Shown one piece after another: positions 45,984 through 58,400 of a stretch of DNA of 64,000 nucleotides (position 1 is the first letter of the stretch; each line of letters begins with the position of its first letter). The notes under the pieces were generated by a model. That model was given only the letters and a program-made list of their open reading frames with translations, was not told the origin of the DNA and searched no databases. Origin of the DNA: Thelephora terrestris (lineage: Eukaryota; Basidiomycota; Agaricomycetes; Thelephorales; Thelephoraceae); assembly GCA_015956445.1 (NCBI GenBank), contig WIUZ02000002.1, positions 3,286,001 through 3,350,000 on the forward strand, read 5' to 3'. A program made the translations under genes and the position numbers.

Positions 45984-46584
45984 ATGGGACTTGTGTGTTT
46001 TTTTATGTACCTCTTGTGCACGCGACGCTGAAACGTCCGCAATGAACAATATCAATATTCGTGTGTATTGAATTCAGGCGTGAATGGCGTGCGTAGCCCG
46101 CATCCCTTGAATGGCCGTGTGCTCAATTTCTGACGCGTGGTTTGGTGGGGATTGCCTTTACCAGGTTCACAGGAGAGCAAAGCCCTTATTTTGACTCGCT
46201 AAGCTCGGACCTGGTGTACTCATATCGTGAACTCGACCCACAGAAAGGCACAGCCACTATAGGTTCATCCGGACGCCTTCAGTGCTGTCCCAATGATGGA
46301 GCGCCGTGGTCCTACCGATCATTCCCGCTCCAGACGCGGGGGTTCGGCCTGCAACGAGTCGCGCCTTTCACTCTGTGGCCGTGTCCTCGGGATAATACCA
46401 GCCAGGACAAGACCACTCTGAGTATTTGCAGTGATGACCTCCGCCGTGGCACTGGATCTCGACGTGCGTTGCTTGGACCTTTGTCCTGCACGGATACCCA
46501 GACAATGTCCTCGCCGCTATAGTGCAAGCTCGATATTTAGCTCCGATGCGCTTCCGATGCGTGCTTTGACGCGCTCCTGAATCC
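45984..46584. other. Gap: no supported gene
   Basis: 3' region of the peptidase, then a 126-codon plus-strand frame (46142-46522) that shows no motif or splice signals and is not called. Confidence 0.4.
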
Positions 46585-46592
46585 TATAAATA
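46585..46592 (+). promoter_or_regulatory. TATA box
   Basis: TATAAATA, about 96 nt upstream of the ATG at 46688-46690, with a CTCACAACCC initiator-like stretch between. It supports a transcription unit starting here. Confidence 0.5.
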
Positions 46593-46687
46593 CCAGAGCG
46601 AGGTGGATAGGGATTGCTCACAACCCCAGTACTCAGACTCTTCTCCTACTCAAGACAACTCGACGACAGCAGGAGTGTTTTTTTTTC

Positions 46688-47180
46688 ATGCCACCGCCAG
46701 AACAAAATCGATCAACGGGCTTGACCTGTGAAGAACATTCTTTACCGATGGATGGTGCGTTCGTCCTCCTAAACTCGCCCCTTCGTTTCATTTCGTCTCA
46801 CCTTTCATGCAGGGATCACCACCTTCCTTCGACCAAACCAAGGAGCCCCCCCATAGCGCCTCCACATCCGGTCGTAAGAGGTACGTTCATTTCCCTTCAT
46901 ACACTTTCGCCTTGTGCGAGTCGCATTGGTCAAAGGGTGAAACTAATCACCCCCAATTCTTCCCACTTCTAGCTGAGATCCCCGCACACTGGCAGGTTCG
47001 ACAGTGGAGATCGGCGCCTGCGTTGAGGAAACCGATGGCACGACTTTGAGGGGCGCGATAAGCCAGATGGATACCTCGCAGCTCTGGAGTCCACTTCCCA
47101 GAGTCTGGGCGTGTACACATCTCTGTTCTTCCCCAAACCCTCATGGCTGTCGGTCCACAACTCGATCAACAGTCAACCTG
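46688..47180 (+). CDS. Possible spliced gene, unrecognised, model incomplete
   Basis: From the ATG after a TATA box, MPPPEQNRSTGLTCEEHSL leads to a GTGCGT donor at about 46756. An exon starting at 46811 (GSPPSFDQTKEPPHSAS) follows, then a GTAAGAGG donor and an exon after about 46997 reading RSTVEIGACVEETDGTTL. Beyond about 47045 the most protein-like frame changes without splice sites: DGYLAALESTSQSLGVYTSL and FFPKPSWLSVHNSINSQPG, ending at about 47190. The change may be an indel or a missed intron. Further protein-like words occur to about 48100 (NWTVTNVGGTETILGAP). The family is not recognised, and the end of the gene is unknown. Confidence 0.3.
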
Positions 47181-47287
47181 GGATATGATTCAGTAGACTT
47201 CAGAGGTCGTTCGATTGGGTATTTGGGGAACCTCCACTAAGGCACGCATCCACGGATCGAACTCCTCTATATACGCAGGCTTCCTTT

Positions 47288-47402
47288 CACGACGCTTCCC
47301 ATCCCCCCCGCAAACAGGCCTCCTGTCACGACGTTTCCCATCCCCCCGCGAACAGGCCTCCTGTCACGACGGTTCCCATCCCCCCGCAAACAGGCCTGCT
47401 GC
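47288..47402. repeat. Tandem repeat, three units of 38-39 nt
   Basis: Units at 47288-47326, 47327-47364 and 47365-47402, each starting CACGACG, with CCCATCCCCCC in the middle and ending AACAGGCCTCCTGT or a close variant. Only a few bases differ between units, so the array is young. Confidence 0.85.
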
Positions 47403-48552
47403 TATGACTACCCCTGTCGACTTCGTCGCCGGCAGAGATGGTGTTCATTCGCGTCGCGTGCAACACGGAGGTACCACCAGAGCTCTCCTATCGGGGCCTA
47501 TCTACGGCCCGCCATCTGTCCACCAGACATTCAACATGAGAACGGATACAACGAGGTATGCACAACGGCTCTTGATCGGCGACGGAGCGCTCATTCGCCA
47601 TTGCTTTAACAGTTGATGTCGGTCGGAACATTTGCCGGTCCGATAGAATCATAGAGTGACGCGTTGGAGGGTCCGGTGAGGGTGGTAGGCGCTGCACTTG
47701 AACCTCTGACACCATTGTGCTGCTGCAAGGGGTAAAAGACGGGCTGCTGTAAGTTGGGGGTGGAGAGAGGGAGAGCAGGCTGGGATGCGCACTCCTTTCC
47801 TAGAACTGGAACCAGACCGCTCCCCAGACACACAGGCCGTATACCCCGCAGCGCGAGGACAAAACTGGACCGTTACAAATGTTGGTGGGACTGAAACGAT
47901 TCTCGGCGCTCCAACCATCTCCCTCCAGTACAATCTCTTACCGCCACCACCACCACCACGACTCAAGTGTTCACAAGCCTCTCCACCCCGGCTTCTCCCC
48001 CCCCGAACTTCGCTTCAATTTCAAACTCTTCCCCTCTCATGGAAACTATCCCATTGCATCGCCACAGTTGGCTCTCTCGATACACCCCGCAGTTTTTACC
48101 TAATGTAGTGGTAGTTCGATGTTCTCGTAGGCTTTTCGAATGGACCTTCGTTGACCTTTCTGACAACCAGCATCCTGGAAAACCTCGCGCAAAAGAAGCC
48201 CGTTTGGGACTCTGTGACTCTGCGGGCTCATCGTCAGGAAAATCTCCATCGTCAAACGCCCACGCGCACGTGAATGTGTTTCGTCTCCACTGAGCCCTTC
48301 AACTGCGGGATAATATACTCATATTTCCGTCTGCTGCTTCGTCACGTACGCGCAAACCGCTCGATCGTGCTAAGCCTTCAATCCCCTCGCGACATAATTA
48401 CGGTACTTTCTACCGTTATCGTCTCGTGAAAGTCCTTTTGCCCGAACTGGGGGGAGGGCGACCAAGTTATCGCCGTGATGGCATCGATTGAAGGTATAAA
48501 TGACAGTCGCGCCTTCGACAAGATAAACGCAAGCATTGCGTGCACTTTAACT
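47403..48552. other. Gap of 1.1 kb: no firm gene
   Basis: Protein-like words on the plus strand up to about 48110 may belong to the incomplete gene that begins at 46688. A CCACCACCACC run lies at about 47942-47957. Nothing else is supported. Confidence 0.35.
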
Positions 48553-51500
48553 TTATGGATAATCGCACGCCCAGTCTGCAAACGGGGCGGGAGCTACAGA
48601 ACATACAGGCAACAGCTCTGCTTCCTCGTCCACGCCAACTTCAACCGCCTCCTTCCACATCGCATGATCATATCCGAAGAGGTGATACAACCTCCGCACT
48701 TGACACGCCAGAGCGAGGCAAATGTACGTTTTACACCAGTCCCAAGACCTGCATCGTGGGTGAGGCGTCGGAACAAGTCTTTGATTATTACCTGTCCGAG
48801 GCTCTGAAGGACCCCAGATTTGTCGCCCGTAGAACCAGATAAGGAGCCTGCGCTCCTCGACCGCCTCAACGATATGCTGCCTCAGGGCGGTTAGGCGTTT
48901 CGTTCCGTGGGCTTGATAGAATCGGAGCGTTTCGCGACCAATCAATCTCTCGTCATCGCGGTTCATCGGGTTCACAGCACCCACTGTCCAGGCCCACATG
49001 ATTACGACTTGAGCTGTGTTGAAGCACCGAAGCTCTTCGAGGCACCTGATGACCATCTCGATCTTCGTAGCCGTACGGAGGACCTCTGACCATGAGTTGT
49101 CCTCCACTTCCAGCATGCACCTGATAGCAGACCTCTGTCCTTCCCTATTGGATAATACCTCTTCGCAGGAAGCGAAATTCGAGTGGCGGAGGCGGTTCCG
49201 CCACAGGCTTGACGATGCTAACCCGATCAAGACGACCGTGGCCATCATTGGTTGGTAACCAGATGGAGCTACAGGTTTACCGTCTTGGAGGGGAAGGTTC
49301 GGGAATTTGAATGGATCACCGACCGCCTGGAGAAGCTTATCGAGAGCGTTGCCTGGAACACCCTCCATCTGCGGGGAGAGCCATCCAGATGTGAATTTAG
49401 TGAAGACTTCCAGAGCCAGAATGCGTGATCGTAGCGGATGGATAGGCAGTAGTGTCGATGTGAGTATAGGGATAATTTCTGTGGCAAGGTCTGCATATCC
49501 TGGACTTATCGATAAAATTCGGAGTGCAGTGAATGCCGGGTCTAGTGTATTGTCCAACTTCTCGCACAGCGACAAGAAGCCTAACACCGGAGGGATCCAA
49601 GTGGGCTGTACAACGACCGTAGGCGCAGAGAAGTTGAGGAAAAGGTGTTTCCCTAGCCCCCCAATTACTACACGGGCCATGCGGTACCGCGCGTCCTCTT
49701 GATATCCGGAATTGAGAATTTGGGCGATCCACAAAAATCCCAACTCTCCATTTTCCGTGACTTGGAACGGGTTGAGGTCAACCAAGGTGCGTAGGACCGA
49801 AGTCAAATAATGGTCGTCAACCGCCCCCTGTACAATGACCGCCTGTAGTTGTCGGTGGAGAAGGCGAATCACCGTCCTCAATGCGTCACTGCCGCTAGGT
49901 GAATGAAACGAATAGGAGGGGGTTGCATACTACTCACTTAGTGCCTGGGAGATACAGATCATGGATATCGAGCTGGAGCCCGATAGAGATTGCGACTGTG
50001 AGGAAACAGTTTATTCTGGGGATGACAGGAATGTGATTATCGCCGGCGGTAAAAGCTTGATAGATGAGTTCCATCCAACAGGGGATAACTTCAGCAGGTC
50101 CTGCAACGCGCGTTCGGCGCCAAATCATCTGGAGCATTATCCTACTAAACCAAAGCATGTTCGCGGTCGATAGGTGGTCGGGTGTACTGCTGCAGATTTG
50201 CAAGAGAGTTGCCACGCGGTTGGTGGAGTCGCCTGCAATAAATTGAAGGACTGCCACAACCAGTGAGAAAGTTGACCGGGGCCAAGTTGTGGATTCCTTT
50301 TGAAGTTTGGAGTTGATGTGTCTGCAGAGTTCTTTGAGGCCCCCGGCCTCAGGTTCCATGCCAAGTTGGACGCTAAAAATTGAGGCCAGTGCCATCCCTA
50401 CTGAGCTCGCATACTCCAGCTTGCCAGGAATGACCTGCCCATCCAAAAAACAATCGAAGAAGAGATCCGCCAAAACGTGGGGTGACACCGCTCCCGCAAT
50501 CTCTGGGTACCAGATCGTGTCCGCAGCAAACCGCACAGTCGAGAATATGACGTCTGTATCTGTGGTGGACTCGAGGACCCAAGAGATGCAACGGGCGTCT
50601 GCCTTGAAATCCACCAAGTCGATGGAAATGTCCCAGAGGATTTCGGTGGGTGGTGCTAGAGCGACAGCGAGTGGTATGTATTCCGCTTCCGTTGTTCCAG
50701 ATAAGACATGATTGAGGCTCTTCAACACCGTGGAAATTCCGAAGCGAAGGCGCTGGAGGACCGATCTGAGGTTTTTTAAAGAGGGGAGGGATCCGGCAAG
50801 GGATCGTAGCGAGCGAGCGAGTTTGTCCTCACCGCGCGTCAGGTATTTGATAACGGTTCGTATGATGATCGAGGGAGGTGTTTGATAGGGACAATCATAG
50901 TAGAGCGTTGCTACGAGAGAGAGAAACAAATATGAAGTGACCCCGAAAAGCGTGACGGCGGCCACAACCCCAGCGACGGTACGGCTAATTGCCCAGAGGT
51001 ACTGCGACAGGGCACACCCCAGCAACAGCAAAGAGACCTGGAGCATCACCGGAAGGCTTTCAATGGCGAGATGAAAATGCCACTTCTCAAACCCATCCAG
51101 TTTCCGCTGCCTATCTCGACTCTTGTCTGCGGCAGAACCTCCGCGGTTCCGGATATATCGATTGACCCACTGTTTTCCGAGCATCGCAAGGAACGCCGCG
51201 AAGAGCGAGGTCGCGAGACTTGCATAAAGTAGAGATTGGACATTGACAATCCTGGGCGGAGGACCGGTCCAGGTAACGAGGCTAGGGTCTGCGTCAGGGA
51301 AGAGGGAGTTGTTCATGTTGTGGATCAGAATTCGCAAGTAGGCGGCGGACATCTCATTCAGATTCGGTTGTAGGTTTGACTGGACATCGATAATGAATGC
51401 TGAACTGACTGCAGAGAAAAGACCAGCCTGTGTAGTTCCTGTTTTAGCGTTACTCGTGAAGGGTGGATCCTGGAACACTCACGAAAATTAGGGACGTGTT

Positions 51501-51781
51501 CAAGTCTTCGTCGTACTTGTTCCCATAATCTTGGTCAAATTCTGCGGACTCCTTTCGGTAGACGGCAAAAAAGTCGGTGCGGGGATCATTGGTCCTCAGC
51601 GGCTCAAAAAACTCTTTGAGAGCAGAGTGGAGGCTGGGTCGCAGGTCAGAAGCGATCTCAGGTTGGCATTCACAACTGTGAGATTGGTGCACCATTTTGG
51701 GTCTAGTTGAACAAATTTCGGTTCCTGTTTTCCTGTTGCCGACTTTCCTTCTTTTTGAGGCGAAGAAGGAGATTCCTCCAT
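48553..51781 (-). CDS. DUF6535 membrane protein, intact copy
   Basis: Four exons fit in phase: 51693-51781, 51483-51633, 49938-51427 and 48553-49894, giving 1023 residues. Start MEESPSSPQKEGKSA. DUF6535 part: LHSALKEFFEPLRTND, DEDLNTSLIF, AGLFSAVSSAFIIDVQ, then TGPPPRIV, membrane helices around YASLATSLFAAFLAMLG, SLPVMLQVSLLLLGCAL, TVAGVVAAVTLFGVTSY and LFLSLVATLYYDCPYQTPP. The C-terminal two thirds is soluble and helical, with RWxW-like patterns and no named domain (SRIMLQMIW, VVIMWAWTVGAVN). DUF6535 proteins are expanded in Agaricomycetes and have no known function. The paralogue at 2.6-5.8 kb is degenerate. Convergent with M28 copy 2 across a 2.6 kb spacer. Confidence 0.88.
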
Positions 51782-54119
51782 CGTTGGGAAGTCGTAATGA
51801 AGGAGAAGGCCAACGATCGTTCAAACGCCCACCGATGTCGTGACTCATGTTTAGCCGCGCTCCGCATCCAAACCACTCTCGCGCGTGAAAACAGTTTATT
51901 GGCTCAACGTACGAAGAGAAACGCCAACCACTCTTAGGGTCGCAACTCTCGCCGGTGGGGTTGCGTTCGTCGTAGTTCCGGGAGCAACAAAGGGAACCAG
52001 TAGAGGTACTACTCTCCAACATTGCCCAAAGGCACGATAGACCTTTCCGGAAATCTCACCAAGCCCCAAACTACCAGCAACCAGCTGCATCCCAACGGAT
52101 GGGACCTTGAAAAGCCGGCTCACCAAGTTCTTCATGGCTGTGACGGCCGAGACGGAAGACGCGTTGGAGAGCCATGAAGTTGCCAAGCACAGTTGTGTGA
52201 TCAGTCGCAGATGCACCGGAAAATCCCGAATTTTTCACGACACAACCACATGGCACAAGCCCATCGATGCCCTACACTCGCGGAGTTTGAATCGCGTCCC
52301 GCCAGGACAGCGAGACTAGAGACACCTCAACGGTCCTTTGCCCGAAGAGTTGACGAATGGTGCCCCGTTGTGAATCGGATGTGGAGGAATGACCCGTAGC
52401 TGACTCGGTGTTTGTTGGTACGCGTCCGAAGCTCCTAGGTCCCAACCGTATGCGACTACTTGCCGCTGGAGCAAAATTGAGATCTGTCAAGGTGATTCGT
52501 GGCCCACGCCTCGGGCTGGTCTCCGGGGTTTCTAAGAATTGTCCACATCTTCGGGGCATGTCGTTTGATGGCTGCGGCGCAGGACGAGGATTACTGTTAC
52601 ATGTACCAGAATGCGTCCACGGACACGAACCTTTGCTAGCGACAGTATATGATATGGCTAGGGGGTAATCGGTATGTTGTCACTATATGTTGGGTATCTT
52701 GATAGAGTCGCTATCGTTGGCCTGAGCGTCAAAGCTGGCTAGGAAGAATCGAGGAATCATGCACACATTCGGCGACAGATAGAGAAGGCAGAGTCATACG
52801 ACGGGATGAGTATTGATAGGTTGTGGGTTGCCTCGCGCTGATTGACCATGACTTGAGGCTGGTGAAGGGTCGGGGTCGGTGAAAAGCTGACGACAGGGAT
52901 GCGGCTGCCCCGGCGGTGGAAGAGGGTTGTGACGCGTCCGTAGACGATCCAGTTGATCTCGAACCCTAGGACTGCCACAGATCATGTCCCTGGTTCACAG
53001 TCTCTGGCTAGATCGTTAGAAAGCGATGCCGTGTATGCGAGTTCACTTGTCAATGATGGAAAGGCTTTAGTTGCAATGATCTCGACTAAATTGACTGCAG
53101 CGAGTTCCCGACTACAAGTAGTCGTGAGGAATAGACTGGGAGTGTGCAGTGTAACGCACAGGAACGTGCTTTGTGAGAAAATGCAATGACGTGTGAGTTG
53201 CTGCTTCAAGCAATCCCGATCTTTCCTGCCCTCTACCTTCATTGCCAAAACGAAAACACTCAGAAACAAGGCCCAAGTCGTGGCCTCTGGTAAACTCTTC
53301 ACACGGCCTGTTTGCGCGACCATCTGCGCAGTCACAATAACCAGATTTCCACGGCCGCGGACAGGATGCTAACCAAAAAAGTGATTGAGGCGGGTGGTTT
53401 GTATCGTTCATTTAGGCCCATCGCGACAACCAAACCGCTGTTTCTGGGCCATGGTAGATCTTAAATTCCCTGTGGATGCGCCCTCGTTCGATAAATTCAT
53501 TCTGCACAGGAACACAAATCCTCGTGGACGGGGGACAAATAGCAGTTTCCTGTCTGCAGCCTCACCAGTCATGGATTTGTCCGCGTTTACGGGACATAAC
53601 CCCTCCATAGTCGACCAAACTTCCCACCCTTTCGGACACTATGATCCATTTATGATTTCCCTACTACCAACAAGGATTTCCATTCACAACGCGTCCTCTC
53701 CTCACGTTCTATGCTCCCTTGGCCGTGGATTTGTAGTCGAGTTATCGCTGTGCATATTCGCGTCCGCATCCAGAGAGGAGGAGGATTTAATCCGTCGAGA
53801 ATGAGTGGTGGGTTTCTCTACCCTCCCCTCAGGTCCAGAGCAATATTCTGACCTAGTATCCCCCCCTTCGTCCACCGAATCTCGATGAATAAACAGCAGA
53901 ACACTCACTTCCAAGAGGGTGCTTCCAAACCTATCCAGTTTAAAATGAGGTTCGTAAGCCACCGTGCTGCTGACACAACTTCTGGCTTACCTCTATGACC
54001 CCTCGGTGCACCCCAAATCCTCGCAGTTCTCTGGCAGGTGTGCTCATTTTCCTCGTCTTGTGCAAGTTTATTGATCAAGTACCAAAACTAATCCGCGGTT
54101 CTCATTGTTAACCTAGATA
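51782..54119. other. Gap of 2.3 kb: no supported gene
   Basis: A minus frame at 51896-52216 has a hydrophobic start but no motif and no splice support. Other frames are short. The last 300 nt before 54120 are A/T-rich and may serve as promoter for the small gene there. Confidence 0.35.
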
Positions 54120-54639
54120 ATGCCAACAACCAAGCGTGAGGATAGCGGTGCATTCCTGAGCGGCGCAAAGGGACTGAACGATCTTCCCATTCTTAATAGC
54201 ACCGCCACCCAACAAGCTCTTAACACTCAAATGCTCCTGGCGTCCCAGCCATCAGGCTTGAGGCCCATTCTTCCTAAAAAGGACCCCCCTCAGGCCTCAC
54301 AGAAGTAAGTGTCATTCCCCCATCTTTGTCAAGCATTGTGGACTAATATGCGTAATGTTAATCAGTTCATCCGGGGATCCCCTGAAGTTTATCAAGTATG
54401 TTTTTGCTTACTCGCCGACGACCTGAAACCTGACGTCTCTGCCCACTCAAGTCAGAAGCAATCTCAAGCTAGGCAGTACCACAAAACTTCCCAATCGTTC
54501 AAGTGAAGCACTGCATTCATGTTCCTTTCCCCCATCCACACTCAGCTTGGTTTCCTACCCCATTGACACCATCTTTGTTTCTGATTACCTTGGACTTCTC
54601 GAGCATTCTCTTACCGCATCGCCCTCCCGTGACTCTTGA
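54120..54639 (+). CDS. Small spliced gene upstream of the Helitron helicase, unrecognised
   Basis: Exons 54120-54304, 54366-54395 and 54456-54639 join in phase (399 nt, 132 residues) using GTAAGT and GTATGT donors and AATCAG and AGTCAG acceptors. The product starts MPTTKREDSGAFLSGAKG, continues ILNSTATQQALNTQMLLASQ and ends with VSYPIDTIFVSDYLGLLEHS and SPSRDS. An alternative acceptor four bases earlier gives a shorter basic end. There is no signal peptide or known domain. It lies 790 nt before the Helitron helicase start and in the same direction, so it may be an element gene or a host gene at the border. I cannot decide which. Confidence 0.4.
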
Positions 54640-55428
54640 AGAGTCTCTCCCCTACACTAGTACATAGATTCATCGTGCACAATTACACGCACCTTGTATT
54701 CACTGTGATTCTGCAGCCGCTACAGCTTTACCCTATATCAACTTGTTTTTTAGGCGTTGAATATATTCGGCGTCCGTGGACTAGCTACCTCGGGGCAAGT
54801 GCAGCGACCCCGACATCTTCAAGCTCGCAGTTCGTCGTTGAGCAAATGGGTTGGGATTATATGTATAGAAAAGAGGAAAGCCCTCGCCCGGGTTTTCCGT
54901 TCCATTGCTTGCACCGTGCAGGGAAGGACGTTATCCAGTGCGATCCGTAGGCCCCTCCACGGGTTCAGGTAGTCAAGGGGAGTAGCACGCGAGGACAAGA
55001 GCGCGGCCGTGTACGCCCCAAAAAGACGTAGAATGAAATTCGACCCCCAGGCAGAGATTTGTGATCCCGATTCCTGGCTGTTTTCGGTCAGACCTCTTCA
55101 TGAGCCAAAGCCACTTACTCTTCCGTGACTCAAGAAGAGAAGGTGTACTTACGGAAGACGCGCCTTCCACAAGATTATTCGGTACCAAGCTTTCCGAGCT
55201 TTTGCAGGCCCTGTTCATCAGTTGTGTGTTGAACGTTCCCGGGACGATAGTACTGGGTCTTATCGACCTTTATTCTCAAAACCACGATTTTACGGTAAGA
55301 GTTTGATGGCGCATCAGATCAGCACATGACCAATTTTATTGTCTCATGTTTTGACTGTCCTTTATCCGGTTCCTAGTTAAAAATTTGCACGATGCCCACC
55401 AATCCGCCTCTCCCCACCCCCTCCCACG
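54640..55428. other. Gap before the Helitron helicase
   Basis: Short frames only. The 5' end of the Helitron should lie in or upstream of here, but a TC-start cannot be picked out by eye without a second copy. Confidence 0.4.
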
Positions 55429-58400
55429 ATGATCGCTTTCACCTGTCGCGGTTTCCTTGGAGAGAACACAGTTTCTCTATCTATCAATGGTGCCGCTCAA
55501 GAGTCACAGGTCTCGGCTTCCATCGTCTTTGCCCTCAATGTTCCTTGCGTCTTTGACAGACTCGGGTGCCAAAGGTCTTCTGTCGTCGTCAAGGTCCCCA
55601 CTTTGAATGGTTTTTACATCTCCAAAATGAACCTCTCGGTGTCCTATGGTCTTCTAACCGACGTGTCTCTTGGTTCTGATTGGATACTCCTATGTCAACC
55701 CGTCTTCATCAACGACCACCCATCCATCTCGAACCCGACGCTCGATACCATCCAGGCACTTCCCCCTCTCCATAGCTGGCAGCCGACTAGTGGTTCGTTC
55801 ATTCATTCTTCTTCAAAGCAACGTCTCTCTCCTGACTTACCGTTTAGTTACAGTAAATCTCGCTCAACTGCTCACAACTTCCCAGCGCGAAGCGCGTGAT
55901 GCACTGTCGTCCGTGCTGGGGAGTTGTTGCACCAGTGCCGTATTTTGTAATGAAATGTTTATGAACCATCGTATTGAGACACATTGTCAAACCGACGAGG
56001 AACAGCGCGATGCCGTTCTCCATCACTTGTTGAATGGAATGTGTTTTTTACGGCCGGATGTTCTTTCATGTCAATCTCTTAGCCGCCGCCTTGCATCGAC
56101 GATGCACCTCTCGTACGACATTTGTACCTCATTGTTGATTACATATAGGCATAAACAACTGGATCTGAGTACATTCCAGTTGTGTTGTGCGTCCCTGGAC
56201 ATGAGAAGCAACGGGTCGAACCCTGGACGTGATCTATCTCATCAGTTGCAGCAACGCCTGACACGTTGGGGCCCACTCCAGAAGTGCGAGGATGCGGTTG
56301 ATATGATTTCTCATGTCGAGTCGTTTGGTTTCGGTTCCCTCCTCGAGCTTGCTTCTCTCCACGGCATTTGTATGGACGTGAGCACCTCTGACAAAAATGA
56401 ATTTCGCAATGCCATCGTCAATCACCTCGTGTCCGGGGAATGCCAAACGAAAAATGCGGTGTTGTGTGCCTCTCTCTGTTCTATTCTGCTTCCACCCAGC
56501 AAACACAACACGCTATGTAATCTGAGACGACTCGTTTTAGGTGCTGTAATCAAATTGGGTGCCAAAAAAACTCTCCAACGTGGACTCAACTGTGTTGGGA
56601 TTATTAATGACCCGGCAGACCCCATCAGCAATCTGCGGTCTTTGTTGAACCAACACCGAGACACACTCTTTGTGGGAGGACCGCCACACTTACAACACAA
56701 CGAACACGCCAGTGCTGCTTTGGATGATGTTGCTGACAACTGGCCCCAGCGAATCTCCCATTCTGACAAGGCCCGGATCGTCCATGATTTCCGTACTGCG
56801 ACATCATCAAATGAACTGGAAACCCTGACTTGTGCCTCATGCGCTGAAAGAGTTTGTGTCAGGAAGATTTCAAATCAGTTCGTGTCTGATCTTGATCTCG
56901 ATGTACTCCATAACCTTTCGTCGACGTCTGTCTCCTCTGACCGAATCGATGTCGTCCAACCTCCCTTACCATATACAGAAGGTCCCCTGGCTGGGATTCT
57001 AGTCGATCCAGCCGGTGTTCACTGCAACGAAGACGGTACTCTGTACCTCTCGTTGTGTTTATTTTGCAAGAGTGCGCTATCACGAAGGAAGCTTCCGAAA
57101 TACACCCTTGCTAATTTGAATGTCATTGGTGCCGTTCCACCAGAGCTACAGTCCCTCACACTTGTGGAGGAACTCATCGTTTCCAGATGTAGGGCAAAGT
57201 TGTGCATCGTAAAACTGCAAGACCGCAAATACGACGTTGACCTGCCTGTGGTTCAGCGCGGCATGAAAGGACATATCATTGTCTTTCCCCAACATCCTGA
57301 GCGCCTACCCGACGTAATGCCCCCCACGATTAGTGATATAATCTCACCTATTTGTGTGCTTTTCTGTGGATCCACTACCCCGACCCCGCAGTGGTTGAAG
57401 GAGAAGGCGCGTCCATTGGTCGTGCGTCGTGAAGTTGTTTTAGTGGCCCTCCGCTGGCTATCTGTGCACAACCAGTTGTACCACGATATTATTATTGACA
57501 TGGACCGCATTTCAATGTTGCCAGAAAACGATGTCCTTGATTACCACATTGAACAGATTGAGACATCGGTTGCTGCTCATACACTTGTCTCACGTTACGA
57601 TAACTTGGACAACCATCCCACTGAATCCCCTCCCGATGCACCTATCCAGTTCGAAAGTGTTCTTATTACAGATGTTGATGCCAACGCCCCCTCGTGTCAG
57701 TTGAAAGCTGCTGCCCTTCGACACGCTAAACGAGGAGGATCATTTGTTCAAATTCCCCATGATCCCAACCCGGTGAACGAGTTTTTCAACCCAGCTATGT
57801 TCCCTATGCTCTACCCCACTCTCTTCCCCTATGGTATCGGCGGGTTTGAAGATAGACGCAGATTGGTTCCAATCGGTTTTGAAAGTCACGTTAAGCACAT
57901 GCTTTCTCTTGGTGATAGGCGCTTCCAAGAACACTACTCATTTATGTTTGTTGCCTTCAATATCATCCAACGGAGAAAGCTCCTACTTCACACAAGCCTT
58001 CGAGTGAATCAGAAAAACTTCCATAATTGGGCCCAGAAATTTGTTAATGTCTCTGTTGATACAATGCAAATTCTCGCTGAACGTGCTTCGGGTGGCTCTC
58101 TACCGACAGCAACAACTGACGACGAGCAGCAGGCACTCGATTTGTTGAAAGAAGTCAAGCTCATTGCCGCAAACATACCAGGTTCTGCCGCATCTCGTCT
58201 GACTATGAGAAATGAAATTCGTGCGAATATCCTCTCACTAGGTGTACCCAGTTTTTATGTCACGGTCAACCCCGCTGATGTCTACAACCCAGTGGTTCGC
58301 TTCCTTGCCGGGAACAATATTGACGTTGATGACCTGTTGTCCCACGAAGTTCCGACGTACTGGGACCAGGCGAAATTAGTGGCTCGGAATCCATGTGTAG

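Noticed and set aside
46142-46522. 126-codon plus-strand frame after M28 copy 2
   Set aside because: No promoter, motif or intron signal. Composition is not distinct from nearby non-coding frames.
51896-52216. Minus-strand frame with a signal-peptide-like start
   Set aside because: No splice or homology support. The remainder is Val/Leu-rich without a motif.
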